A stretch of DNA of 64,000 bases from Rhizobium sp. 16-488-2b (GTDB lineage: Bacteria > Pseudomonadota > Alphaproteobacteria > Rhizobiales > Rhizobiaceae). Shown piece after piece: positions 1 to 8,590 of the stretch (the stretch's first letter is position 1; each line of letters opens with the position of its first letter). Under the pieces are notes generated by a model. That model worked only from the letters and a program-made list of their open reading frames with translations, was not told the origin of the DNA and did not search any database. The stretch lies in the NCBI RefSeq assembly GCF_017741815.1, contig NZ_JAGHMF010000015.1, positions 62,001 through 126,000 on the forward strand, written 5' to 3'. The translations under genes and the position numbers were made by a program.

Positions 1-1419
1 CTTGTCCTTGAGCCTGAAGACAAACAACTCGCCTGGGATGTCTTCGATCGGTTGGGCGTTCCATCCCGTTTCGGTTGCAAACACGACTTTCGACGCCAGA
101 ACGGCTTCGTTCGTCGCACCGATGGCAGCGCATACCAGCTGCATTATCTGCTGGAACGACAAGCAATCGGCGCTCGGCAGGAATTCGCTAACGCCCATTT
201 GCTGCCAGACGACCGGATCAGCCAGCACGGTCATCGCCTTATCGACTGCACGGCCATTGGTTCGGAGGCCAAGCTTGGAAAACTGAGATACTCTCGTTGC
301 CTCCAGGCTTCGAACCTCAGCGCGCAAGACCGTCGCGACCGCACTGAACGCCTTCACTTCCGCCTTGGAGGCACCAACAAGCAACTGATCGTCTCGCGCA
401 GGGGCCATAGCCTTAAAATAGCGGACGTTTGATCGAACGACCTCCATGGCAGCGTCACGAACGATTTCCATGGATCGACGCAGCCGTGGCGCTCCGGTAA
501 GATGGGTTGCGCCCACGATATCGATGTCTGCAATTGTCTTTCCCTCGGTCGGGATATGTCCAAACTTCTTGTATCGCCGGCTGTAGTGAGGGTATGCCCG
601 CCCCTTCAGCTCTGCGAGAAACTCGAAGAGATAGCCGCAATTTCGCATGAGGCTCGAAAGGGTTGGATGCGCAAACGCTCCAGATTTCCTTAGAAATGCT
701 TCGCACTCGTCGATCACGGCCTTCACGACCGGCGCTTCGCAAGTCGTGTTCGGATCACCAGAAAGAGCAGTAAGAAGCGTGTCCGAGTAATTCGAAGGAT
801 TCGCCTTCAGGAAGGCCATGAGATACCGGAAACCCAATGACTTCGCGGTGCCGCGCGCGTTTCGTACCCCGCCGAATGCGGTGAGGTCGGTCAAGAAGGT
901 CGCGCCAAGAAGCGAGCCGATCTCTTCGACGCTCATCGGGTCGATTGGTGGCTCCGCACCCTTGTTGTTTCTCAACCGATTTTGCCGTGGCGCCCTTTCC
1001 AGTTGGACTCCCCGGGGGAGCGCAGGATAATTGCCCTTGGCCTCCGCCAGCCATCGGAACACGCCGATGCCCTTGCGCGCATGTTCACGGGCGGCCCCTG
1101 CAGAGTACAAACCGGATCCAACGAGCCTTTTGTGTGAACGCTGAACAGCGTCGCGAAGCTCGTCCGTGTACAAATTTTGATCAGCGGCCGCCTTCGGATT
1201 GCGAAGGTGATCTCGGAGTCCGTGGAAGGATTCCTCCTCCTCTATGAATCCTAGGATTAGCCTGACACTTAGCTCGCGGGCCTTTCTCTTAATAGGCGAC
1301 TTTATGCAGGACACATATTCCGCGACGTCGGCAGCAAGCTGCGGATACAATTCTTGAAATTCCTCTGCCTGCAGGGCGAGCGTCCTCGCGCCCGCAAACA
1401 CATGTTTTGCGGTGTTCAT
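1..1419 (-). CDS. Large tyrosine-recombinase-like protein, C-terminus beyond the left edge
   Basis: An uninterrupted reading frame starts at ATG 1419 (MNTAKHVFAG) and stays open for 473 codons to the left edge, so the protein is truncated by the window, not by mutation. The part seen is mostly helical with no signal peptide or membrane segment. Near residue 450 it reads FATETGWNAQPIEDIP. A 'TGWN.QP' block followed by a hydrophobic segment is what I recall at the start of the catalytic domain of large tyrosine recombinases carried by rhizobial and gamma-proteobacterial islands. The R-H-R-Y catalytic residues would lie outside the window, so the family call is inference. It follows the 401-aa gene on the same strand after a 49-bp gap, which suggests a mobility module. 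It could also be an unrelated large island protein. Confidence 0.5.
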   Translation of the reverse strand, partial: MNTAKHVFAGARTLALQAEEFQELYPQLAADVAEYVSCIKSPIKRKARELSVRLILGFIEEEESFHGLRDHLRNPKAAADQNLYTDELRDAVQRSHKRLVGSGLYSAGAAREHARKGIGVFRWLAEAKGNYPALPRGVQLERAPRQNRLRNNKGAEPPIDPMSVEEIGSLLGATFLTDLTAFGGVRNARGTAKSLGFRYLMAFLKANPSNYSDTLLTALSGDPNTTCEAPVVKAVIDECEAFLRKSGAFAHPTLSSLMRNCGYLFEFLAELKGRAYPHYSRRYKKFGHIPTEGKTIADIDIVGATHLTGAPRLRRSMEIVRDAAMEVVRSNVRYFKAMAPARDDQLLVGASKAEVKAFSAVATVLRAEVRSLEATRVSQFSKLGLRTNGRAVDKAMTVLADPVVWQQMGVSEFLPSADCLSFQQIMQLVCAAIGATNEAVLASKVVFATETGWNAQPIEDIPGELFVFRLKDK

Positions 1420-1468
1420 GATCGGTTTCCTGATGTGGGTGATGGGACGGCCCGTTGGCCGCGAGAAG

Positions 1469-2674
1469 TTACGTCTTGGGCTCTGAGCTCGGATCAGTGC
1501 GTCCGACTTCGTCCCTATCCAAGTCGAGGTCCGCAGCCGGCCTCGGCCTTTTCGGCACGTTGAGAAGTCTTCGAGGGGGAGCATCCCCCTCGACGAATCC
1601 TGCGTGGAGCCTTTCGTCTAGTTCGCGTTCCCGCCGTTTTTTGACCGATTTCAAGAAGGACACGCGCTCGACGAGCTCGGTGGCAGGCTGCGAATCCTGC
1701 TTTTGGAGTTCCTCGATCGATCGGGCGAGCGACTTTATGGGCCCTATTCTTGCGATGTTCACCGGCGTTCCATCAGTTCCAGAGATAGGGGCGGCCAAGA
1801 GCTGTGCACGAGGATGACCGTGCTCAACGCGGCGGTCAGGGATTGGACTCGCGCCACCACTTCCAGCTGGCGACGGACCTTCTTCTTCCGTAACAAGTCG
1901 CCTTGGACGCCATCTCGGTCGCCAGCCATGCTCCAACCGGTCGGCACGGCGACTTTGACGCAATGCCTCCCACTCATTTTCCTCGATCCCGAGCCAGCCG
2001 CCTTCCCCTTTCCGGAGAATTTTCATAGCGCTCTCCCGACCGAATCCTACAGCTTCAAGGATTGAGAGATATCCTATGACGCGTCGATCAAGGGCCTCCG
2101 GCGATAGTTGGTAATCCGGAACGGAAGGATTTCCTTTCGCCGCACTCGCTATCATGGCATCGAAGGTCTGGTGACCAAACATCTTCGCCATAAGATGCCT
2201 CACTCCCACGCCAGGATCTACGCCTGTCTCCTTGATCGATGCCTTCAGAACGCGACGCAACCGTTTCACCACACCCTCGTCTCGAAACTCAATTGGCTCA
2301 CCGACGGCCTGGATATGCGGTTCCTGAGGTTGATTACTTGGTCGTTCGGTGTTGAACCGCCACCATTTCCCGCAGTAAACCGTATTGACAACAATCTCGG
2401 CTTCCTCAAGAGAGAAGTCATTTTCCGAGAGGACTCGAACGTACTGGTGGTAGCGCTTTTCCCTTTCTGCGGCGCAAGCTTCGCCGTCGGGGATCGATGG
2501 ATCAGCCAGACCAAGACGACCGTCCAACGCACTATAGTTCTCATGCCCGAACATCCTCGAGACGATAATCAAGGCATGGGTATACTTTAGGGTGTCTCCC
2601 CATTCCTCGACTATTCGCTGGAGCTTCCTCGCGAGCTGCTTTGGGATTCTGCCGGATTCAAAGTCGATTATCAT
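1469..2674 (-). CDS. Hypothetical 401-aa protein with an internal duplication
   Basis: I do not recognise a named family. Two similar segments are visible: residues about 14-63 contain 'SRMFGHENYSAL' and end 'DPSIPD', and residues about 135-190 contain 'AKMFGHQTFDAM' and end 'NPSVPD'. The protein therefore carries a duplicated module of about 50 residues with a 'MFGH..(Y/F).A(L/M)' core. The C-terminal 150 residues are rich in Arg, Pro and Glu and look disordered. ATG 2674 is supported by AGGAG at 2687-2683, which lies inside a perfect hairpin (separate entry). It is followed by the recombinase-like gene in the same orientation, so it may be an accessory protein of the element; that is inferred from context only. 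Confidence 0.65.
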   Translation of the reverse strand: MIIDFESGRIPKQLARKLQRIVEEWGDTLKYTHALIIVSRMFGHENYSALDGRLGLADPSIPDGEACAAEREKRYHQYVRVLSENDFSLEEAEIVVNTVYCGKWWRFNTERPSNQPQEPHIQAVGEPIEFRDEGVVKRLRRVLKASIKETGVDPGVGVRHLMAKMFGHQTFDAMIASAAKGNPSVPDYQLSPEALDRRVIGYLSILEAVGFGRESAMKILRKGEGGWLGIEENEWEALRQSRRADRLEHGWRPRWRPRRLVTEEEGPSPAGSGGASPIPDRRVEHGHPRAQLLAAPISGTDGTPVNIARIGPIKSLARSIEELQKQDSQPATELVERVSFLKSVKKRRERELDERLHAGFVEGDAPPRRLLNVPKRPRPAADLDLDRDEVGRTDPSSEPKT

Positions 2675-2678
2675 AGGG

Positions 2679-2702
2679 TTCGCTCCTTAGTGGAGGAGCG
2701 AA
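2679..2702 (-). promoter_or_regulatory. Hairpin masking the ribosome binding site of the 401-aa gene
   Basis: Perfect 9-bp inverted repeat, TTCGCTCCT at 2679-2687 and AGGAGCGAA at 2694-2702, with a 6-nt loop. In the minus-strand transcript the downstream arm contains AAGGAG about 8 nt before ATG 2674, and the upstream arm pairs with it. The Shine-Dalgarno sequence would thus be sequestered when the RNA folds. The geometry is seen directly; a regulatory role is inferred. Confidence 0.5.
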
Positions 2703-3161
2703 GGCATCTTGAAAGAGGCTGGCAAGAACGGCTGCGGGAACCGTGTCGGAAATAGTTCAAATTACCGCTTAGAGGTCCCATTACACGCAACGCTGCCAGT
2801 CTGATAACTGCCATGCGTCTTAAGTGGCAACGCAACTGTGTTTGCCGGCAGCTCTGCACGTGGAAGTACTGGGCGATTAGGCGGAACGGATAGCGACTTC
2901 CGCCTAGTTCACAGGGGTTCGGCTCCATGCTTTCTCCAAATTGTCACAGGTTAGCAACCTCCCAGGCACCATGCATTGGGAGTGTCAGGACGACGAGGAA
3001 TACCAAGGCTCGGGCGCACCATTCGGAGAGCGCACTGATTCGGCTCCTAGGATGACAAAGAGGCACTCGGCTCAATCAAGGCACGAGTTCTCTTCGTCCG
3101 CTCCTGGCGTCGTCATCGCAAAGTTAGTTGGGAAATCGCAGCAATAATCGATACTTAGCTG

Positions 3162-3181
3162 CAAGGCACGGGAGTGCCTTG
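3162..3181. repeat. 8-bp perfect hairpin
   Basis: CAAGGCAC at 3162-3169 and GTGCCTTG at 3174-3181 enclose the tetraloop GGGA. No T tract follows, so it is not a classic terminator. It may be part of a structured leader or the end of an unrecognised short transcript. Confidence 0.4.
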
Positions 3182-3266
3182 GTTGCATAGAAAAATCGCT
3201 GGCGAAATGGAGAATATTACTTTACCAATGGCTCATGCCTGCCCTTTCTCAATGGCTGGGTTGCAT

Positions 3267-3310
3267 ATTCGGGCGGGTGCTTTTCCAGGGGACTCGCCCG
3301 AATCGTTTTC
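3267..3310 (+). terminator. Terminator-like hairpin upstream of the winged-helix gene
   Basis: ATTCGGGCG at 3267-3275 pairs perfectly with CGCCCGAAT at 3295-3303, and CGTTTTC follows. The stem is GC-rich but the loop is long (19 nt). No gene on the plus strand ends just upstream, so it would end an unseen short RNA or attenuate transcription into the gene at 3396. Confidence 0.35.
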
Positions 3311-3395
3311 TCGAGGAGCAACCTAACAAGGAGTCCTCCTACTCACAAGTAGTAAGGCTCCCATACTATTCGGATTTTTACTGGAGATTTATTCC

Positions 3396-3857
3396 TTGTC
3401 CGATCCTGCCGCCGACCAGCTCGCGATCACTCTCGACATGCTGGAAAAGCAAATTCTGGAGAGAGAATCCGAACTTGCAGAATGGAGGGCCTTCCTCGTC
3501 GAAAGGGAGGCCGAGATCGCTCTCGGCAAGAAGCGTGCAGAGAACCTGCGGACCATGCTCGAGGAAATGCGTCAGTTTCGGCCTGCGGCAAAACCGCTCT
3601 CACTGGAAAAGTATCCCACTGCCCAACCCGGGCGGCCCGGCAAGCAATCCGAACAGATCAGGCAACTCGCCAAGGTGATTCTCCGGGAAGCCGGCAAGCC
3701 CATCATGCAGCTCGATTTGAAAGAGCGCATGGAGGCCAAAGGTCTTTTGCTGCAGACCGTCAATCCGGTCGACCTAATCCGTTCGGCACTCCGAAACCAG
3801 CCAGAGTTTCGTCATATTCGCTCGGAAGGCTGGACGCTCGTCAATCCGCCAGAGTGA
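3396..3857 (+). CDS. Coiled-coil plus winged-helix protein
   Basis: This 153-aa soluble protein starts at TTG 3396, supported by GGAG at 3383-3386. Residues about 10-65 are a charged, heptad-like helix (LEKQILERESELAEWRAFL), a likely coiled coil. Residues about 85-150 form a compact module, 'GKPIMQLDLKERMEAKG..LQTVNPVDLIRSALRNQPEFRHI..EGWTLV', which resembles the HARE-HTH/HB1 type of winged helix found fused to restriction or chromatin-associated enzymes. DNA binding is inferred. It converges with recQ at 3940. Its neighbours suggest a place in a defence or recombination block, but no specific function can be assigned. Confidence 0.7.
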   Translation: MSDPAADQLAITLDMLEKQILERESELAEWRAFLVEREAEIALGKKRAENLRTMLEEMRQFRPAAKPLSLEKYPTAQPGRPGKQSEQIRQLAKVILREAGKPIMQLDLKERMEAKGLLLQTVNPVDLIRSALRNQPEFRHIRSEGWTLVNPPE

Positions 3858-3939
3858 GACATCGCTAAGTCGCGGACGAAGACGTCGGGCTTTACGCTCC
3901 ATGTCATCCCCCGATCAGCGCAGTTTTGATCGACAGTAT

Positions 3940-5808
3940 TTAATGGATCGCTGAATGCAGGGCTCTGAGAAATCTCGAACCATAGCGCTCCAGTTTTGTC
4001 TGCCCTATTCCAGATATCTCCAGCATCTCTTCCAAAACCTCAGGACGACGCGTGGCGAGGGCTATCAAGGTCGTGTCCGGAAAGACGACGTAGGGGGCCA
4101 CGCCTAGCTCCCTGGATAGCTCAAGTCGCTCCTGGCGAAGAACCTCGAAGACTTCGCGATCCTCGGCAGAAAGTCCTGAGCGGGATAGAGAGTTTGAAGT
4201 GTCGCCGCGCGCTCGCGTGCTCCGGGTTACCAAGCGATCCCGTCGAAGCGTCACCACGCGCTCCTTCTTGAAGACCGCTGCGGCGGCCTCCTGCAGCTTC
4301 ATGGCGCCGTACTCGTCGTGTTCAATCCTGATTAGGTTCAACGTGAGGAGCTGGCGGTATATCGATTGCCAAGATCCCGCGCTGAACTCCTTTCCAGCAC
4401 CGAACACGGCAAGCTCTACGTGTCCAAACCTTTTCGTTTTCTCGGTCACCTTCCCAATCAGGACGTCAATGACATGACCCACCCCAAAGCGCTCTCCGGT
4501 CCTGTAGATCGCGGCCAGACCTTTGATCGCCGCGTCAGTGCCATCCCAGGTCTCGATCGGCTTCGTGCAGGTGTCACAGTTTCCGCACTGCCCTGGATGT
4601 TCCTCACCGAAATGTCCAAGTATTGATCGCCGACGACACGCTGTGGTTTCACATATGCCGACCAGAGCGTTTAGCTTGGCGCGTTCGATCCGTTTAACCT
4701 GGTCGCTTGAATCGCCTTCGTCGATCATCCGCCCGCGTTGGACGATATCCTGCATTCCGTAGACCATGAATGCCTCCGAAGGCAAACCGTCGCGCCCTGC
4801 CCTGCCCGTCTCCTGATAATAGCTCTCTACCGAAGACGGAAGATCAAGGTGGGCGACATAGCGGACATTGGGTTTGTTGATTCCCATGCCGAACGCGACT
4901 GTCGCCACTAGGCACAATCCCTCCTCCATACGGAAGGCATCCTGATTGGCGGTCTTCACGGCCGGATCTAGCTTTGCATGGTAATGCCTTGCGCGGATCC
5001 CATTTTCATTGAGCCATTCCGCAGTCTCCTCGACCTTCTTTCGGGACAAGCAGTAGACAATGCCGCTCTCGCCCTCGTGGCGCCGCAAGAAATCGAGAAG
5101 CTGAGTCCGAGGATTGCTGCGGGGGACGATCTCGTAGCTGATGTTCTTCCTGTCGAAGCTGTCGATGAAAATCTCGGGGGCGACGAGGTTGAGCAGGTTG
5201 ACGATGTCCTGCTGCGTTCTCGGATCGGCGGTAGCGGTGAGCGCCACGATCGGCACGCTGGGGTACATCTCCTTCAGCCGACCTAGAGCTAGGTAATCCT
5301 TTCGGAAATTGTTCCCCCAGGCACTGATGCAATGCGCTTCGTCGACGGCAATCAGGGAAATCCCTCCATTGCCGAGCATCGAATCCAGGCTACCCGTCGC
5401 AATCCGCTCAGGCGTGACATAGAGGAGCTTCAGGTCTCCCGAACGAAGCTGCCGCTTCACGTCGATGGCGTCGTCCGAAGACTGCTCGGACCATAGAGCG
5501 CCCGCACAGACCCCTAACTCCCGCAACTCCTCAACCTGATCACGCATCAAAGCAACCAGAGGCGAAACCACTATCGCCGTGCCGTCGAGACACAAGGCCG
5601 GAAGCTGGTAGCACAGCGATTTCCCCTTCCCCGTTGGAAAGAGGACGAGAGTGTCGATGCCAGCGATGACGTTCCGGACTACGTCGCTTTGCATTCCCCG
5701 GAAATCCGGGTAGGCCCATACGCGCTGCAGCACGTCCAATGGATTCGATTTCGGCATGCGACGCGTGCGACCCGCCCCGTCAAACACGTTGTCAATCGAA
5801 TGAGCCAT
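3940..5808 (-). CDS. recQ: ATP-dependent DNA helicase RecQ (complete, accessory copy)
   Basis: A 3'-5' DNA helicase of 622 aa from ATG 5808, which has AGGTGA just upstream. The frame stays open to 6048, but the extra 80 residues do not look like RecQ. Motifs are in order: Walker A TGKGKS at about 59-64, DEAH at 156-159, '[10 protein letters not shown]', 'YHAKLDP', '[15 protein letters not shown]'. A zinc-binding Cys set (CETTACRR...CGNCDTC), an RQC winged-helix region and a C-terminal HRDC-like domain follow. It is not identical to the recQ stump beside dnaG at 58.7-59.2 kb, so the genome carries a complete divergent RecQ here. It sits among defence-type genes and may serve them or repair. 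Confidence 0.93.
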   Translation of the reverse strand: MAHSIDNVFDGAGRTRRMPKSNPLDVLQRVWAYPDFRGMQSDVVRNVIAGIDTLVLFPTGKGKSLCYQLPALCLDGTAIVVSPLVALMRDQVEELRELGVCAGALWSEQSSDDAIDVKRQLRSGDLKLLYVTPERIATGSLDSMLGNGGISLIAVDEAHCISAWGNNFRKDYLALGRLKEMYPSVPIVALTATADPRTQQDIVNLLNLVAPEIFIDSFDRKNISYEIVPRSNPRTQLLDFLRRHEGESGIVYCLSRKKVEETAEWLNENGIRARHYHAKLDPAVKTANQDAFRMEEGLCLVATVAFGMGINKPNVRYVAHLDLPSSVESYYQETGRAGRDGLPSEAFMVYGMQDIVQRGRMIDEGDSSDQVKRIERAKLNALVGICETTACRRRSILGHFGEEHPGQCGNCDTCTKPIETWDGTDAAIKGLAAIYRTGERFGVGHVIDVLIGKVTEKTKRFGHVELAVFGAGKEFSAGSWQSIYRQLLTLNLIRIEHDEYGAMKLQEAAAAVFKKERVVTLRRDRLVTRSTRARGDTSNSLSRSGLSAEDREVFEVLRQERLELSRELGVAPYVVFPDTTLIALATRRPEVLEEMLEISGIGQTKLERYGSRFLRALHSAIH

Positions 5809-6056
5809 TTCACCTGCCTGTCTTTGAGATCCGGCATTAGACCGGAATCGAGGATCTCCCGTAGAGTGTTTAGCACAGTCAAACGCGTCCGCCCCAGGAC
5901 AGCGGCAGGAATTCCACTGGTTTGGCCATCGCATATCATCGGCCACGGTGGCATCGGCCAGAGTTCCACTCATTGAGCAAACTACCAAGTTGCAACTCGT
6001 CGCAGCATGAGGAAAGCTCGGCTCCCGTCCCGCAAATCGATTCGACATGAGGCCAC

Positions 6057-7328
6057 ATGCGCGACGCGCTAGTCCAGTTCATCGCCGACTCCTTCATCGC
6101 AAGCGCGGAGCGCGACGGATTCAATGGAACTCCAGCATCACTTCTACTAGAGGCTGTCCAAGACGAGCAAGCATTAAGGGATGCGCTGGGGGACATAGTG
6201 GGGAGCGGACAGATCACTGCGGTGTTTAGCAGCCAAGCAGAGAATATGCATATCAAGCGTTTCCCCGATCGCCCCGTCGTGGAGCAGCTCCAGATGTTGA
6301 AAACCGAACCTTTGGCAGGCACGTGCCTGTATCCGACAGCCGATGTGGTGAAGTCCCGAACCGATGTGTCGCTTTGGCAGGACCGCCCATTCACCCAGGA
6401 TTTGCTTCTAGCAGCGCCCCAACTGGGTTACAGGGCCTTCGAATTGGGCGTTCTTGAGCGCTACGTGAACGACCCCCGGTATGTGATTCATTTCGCCGAC
6501 TATATGGGCCGGATGTCGATTGGCGAGGAAGCGCATGCAGACAATCATCATCCCGACCGAGACAAGATCTACCTCAAAAGCTTCGGATTGGGCTTTGCCC
6601 CGGACCGTCGACCATTCGTCGTGGCATTCCTCCGCTATCTGGCAACACTGACGCCCCAGCATCAGCAATACTGGAACAGCTACACGGCCGACGGCGATAT
6701 TAGAATGTCCGAGCCCTACTTCCGATCCAGCATCGAGGGGAACTTTTGGTCAAATCGATCAATCCGCAACGCGATTGTCGAGGAGATGCGCCTGATCCGG
6801 GAACTCAGCAAGGCGATATGGGGGAGCAGTCTATTTCGCGATCTGCCGGTGGGAGACGTTCCGATTGACCTTACGTCGTTCCTTCGTCCGACCAGGGAGA
6901 ATTTTAACAGATTCGTGATGGCCCTGGACAAGATGTTGTCGGATTCAATCGACGTTCGGTTCTTCGAAGGCAAGGTCGCGTTGGAACGCGAAACCGAACG
7001 AAGGGATGGCAAGGTCGTAGTGTCGCGCAAAGGCACGCTTACCCTACTGGAAGAGTGGTTGGGGACAGAGGTATCCTGGTGGGATCCTCAGGCGTTCCGA
7101 GAGGTCGTCATCGAACCGCTGCGCGAGGTAAGGCGTCTTAGACAGAAGCCAGCTCACGGCTTCAGCAAAGATACATATTCGTCCGAGTTCGACGAGAAGC
7201 GCAAGAAACTGCTTTGGGCTGTCTTCAATAGCCTCTCCAACATCAGAGCTACGTTCTCCAGGCATTCTGACGCAGTTGCCGTTCAGATCCCAGCATGGCT
7301 CGACGGAGACGGGATCGATGTCTTCTGA
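6057..7328 (+). CDS. HEPN-like protein of unknown family
   Basis: A 423-aa soluble protein starting at ATG 6057 with GAGG at 6050-6053. I do not recognise the N-terminal 300 residues, which are mixed alpha/beta. The C-terminal part reads '[16 protein letters not shown]', which gives an R-x4-H motif (R362 to H367) followed by two amphipathic helices. This is the layout of HEPN domains, many of which are RNases in toxin-antitoxin and abortive-infection systems; the RNase role is inference. It is divergent from recQ and converges with the DUF2971 gene over a strong hairpin (7341-7389). It is probably another member of the defence cluster. Confidence 0.7.
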   Translation: MRDALVQFIADSFIASAERDGFNGTPASLLLEAVQDEQALRDALGDIVGSGQITAVFSSQAENMHIKRFPDRPVVEQLQMLKTEPLAGTCLYPTADVVKSRTDVSLWQDRPFTQDLLLAAPQLGYRAFELGVLERYVNDPRYVIHFADYMGRMSIGEEAHADNHHPDRDKIYLKSFGLGFAPDRRPFVVAFLRYLATLTPQHQQYWNSYTADGDIRMSEPYFRSSIEGNFWSNRSIRNAIVEEMRLIRELSKAIWGSSLFRDLPVGDVPIDLTSFLRPTRENFNRFVMALDKMLSDSIDVRFFEGKVALERETERRDGKVVVSRKGTLTLLEEWLGTEVSWWDPQAFREVVIEPLREVRRLRQKPAHGFSKDTYSSEFDEKRKKLLWAVFNSLSNIRATFSRHSDAVAVQIPAWLDGDGIDVF

Positions 7329-7340
7329 CATGAGACTCTA

Positions 7341-7389
7341 AACTGATGGGGTGGATGCCCCCGTCCGGCAGGCATCCACCCCATCAGTT
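7341..7389. terminator. 19-bp perfect hairpin between convergent genes
   Basis: The arms at 7341-7359 (AACTGATGGGGTGGATGCC) and 7371-7389 are perfect complements around an 11-nt loop. It lies 12 bp after the stop of the HEPN-like gene and 33 bp beyond the stop of the convergent DUF2971 gene, so it can act as a bidirectional terminator or 3'-end stabiliser. There is no long T run on either side. Confidence 0.7.
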
Positions 7390-7422
7390 CAAACCTCCAA
7401 TGTCGCGACCACGAGGTCGATT

Positions 7423-8343
7423 TCAAAGGTTCTCGATATAGAGGCCAAACCTGCCCCGGTCCCGCTTCAGTTGCATCAATTGCATAGGCTCATGTTTTCT
7501 GGCGAGCATCGACAGTATCTCACGATCATCTTCGGTAGTGCCAAGTCCGAAGATGATCCCATCCAACTCCTCCATGCCAAAGAACTGGTCCTCGTATAGC
7601 TTGTCTTTATCGCGACCCGAACCCAAACTGATCCGCCATTCCTGCTCATAGGACCAGTGAATCGACTTGGTGTAGATGATCTTGTCGACTGCCATCCTCG
7701 ATGTGATCAGCTTCCTCGCCGTTATGTGGTCGATAAGCTCCTCGTCCGTGAACAAATCGGGCAACTCGCTCACGTAATCGACTGGCTTTGCCATGAAGAA
7801 CGGCGACTTCTTGTCAGCACTTTTGAACCTCAAGACTACCCCGCGATAGGAGTCAGCATAGTGCGCCCACATCGTCGGGATATCAGGGCGAACTGTTAGG
7901 CTAAGTATCTTCAAGTCCCGCAAGAGAGGTGCAGCGTCCACGTGCATACTCGGCAGCGACATCTGCATGGTGTCGAGCCACCCGTCGATCGAAATTGGAA
8001 GCTGGGTCTTGAACGCACGCTCCCTCTGATCAGCGGGGATCGATCTTGTCCACTCGAACACCGGGTGGAGCGTCGAATCCTCGGGCACGGTGTCGGACAC
8101 AAATTGCTTCCAGCACGCCTTCAGCGCGGCTGTTTTTATAGCATCCCTGTTCGGCTTGAGTGGCAGGTCGAAATTCATGTCGAAGGGATCGTTCAGCATC
8201 GCGCTGCGTGACCACCTAAGGGTTCCGGCGTTGACAACGATCTTCGCTGTCTGCGTACTCATGTATTTGAAGAAATGCTTCCGATTGTTGAAGCTGAAAT
8301 CAGGAGCATAGTCCACGGTTGCGTCGAAATCGGTGTAGATCAT
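7423..8343 (-). CDS. DUF2971 family protein, last gene of the SIR2-HerA operon
   Basis: A 306-aa cytoplasmic protein. Family hallmarks in order: 'FFKYMS', 'LRWSRSAMLNDPFDMNFD', 'ILSLTVRPDIPTMWAHYADSYRGVVLRF', 'VDYVSE', and 'SYEQEWRIS' near residue 245, followed by a C-terminal 'IIFGLGTTEDDREIL'. DUF2971 proteins are uncharacterised but often found near phage-defence genes. I chose ATG 8343 (MIYTDF) because the upstream small gene ends in TGA overlapping this ATG as ATGA; an in-frame ATG at 8376 would add 11 residues. It is the fifth gene in a chain of overlapping genes beginning with SIR2. Confidence 0.85.
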   Translation of the reverse strand: MIYTDFDATVDYAPDFSFNNRKHFFKYMSTQTAKIVVNAGTLRWSRSAMLNDPFDMNFDLPLKPNRDAIKTAALKACWKQFVSDTVPEDSTLHPVFEWTRSIPADQRERAFKTQLPISIDGWLDTMQMSLPSMHVDAAPLLRDLKILSLTVRPDIPTMWAHYADSYRGVVLRFKSADKKSPFFMAKPVDYVSELPDLFTDEELIDHITARKLITSRMAVDKIIYTKSIHWSYEQEWRISLGSGRDKDKLYEDQFFGMEELDGIIFGLGTTEDDREILSMLARKHEPMQLMQLKRDRGRFGLYIENL

Positions 8344-8585
8344 TGTTTGGTGAAAGTTCCCTTGCCGCAGTGACATTTGAGCGGTGCGGCTTGCTGTTTA
8401 GGATGTATGGAATGCTCCTGATCGCCGTCAAATTCCCTAAAATTGCCAAGGAATAGGCCAGTTATCTCATCGGTCAGGGCACAGGGATATGGAACAGCGC
8501 CATCGTCCAGCCAGAAGAGGTACCGGATGGACAATCGAAGCAGCAAGGGCATCGACGCAGGAGTGAGCAAAGGTCGGCTCAACAC
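8340..8585 (-). CDS. Small Cys-containing protein in the SIR2-HerA operon
   Basis: About 81 aa from GTG 8585, five bases after the stop of the HEPN gene; ATG 8552 is an alternative that gives 70 aa. It is supported by position: it fills the gap between two operon genes and its TGA overlaps the next ATG in an ATGA. The sequence is protein-like, with a hydrophobic helix (PLLLRLSIRYLFWLDDG) and a C-terminal 'KCHCGKGTF', a possible half zinc-binding motif. I do not recognise a family. The start is uncertain. Confidence 0.5.
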   Translation of the reverse strand: MLSRPLLTPASMPLLLRLSIRYLFWLDDGAVPYPCALTDEITGLFLGNFREFDGDQEHSIHPKQQAAPLKCHCGKGTFTKQ

Positions 8586-8590
8586 GTTGC

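Larger units (their letters stand above)
2703..3395. other. Intergenic region of about 690 bp between divergent genes
   Basis: No convincing gene is seen; the short open frames here lack ribosome binding sites and protein-like composition. The right half holds two hairpins (3162-3181 and 3267-3303), entered separately. The promoters of the divergent genes at 2674 and 3396 must lie here, but I could not pick out unambiguous -35/-10 pairs. Confidence 0.5.
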
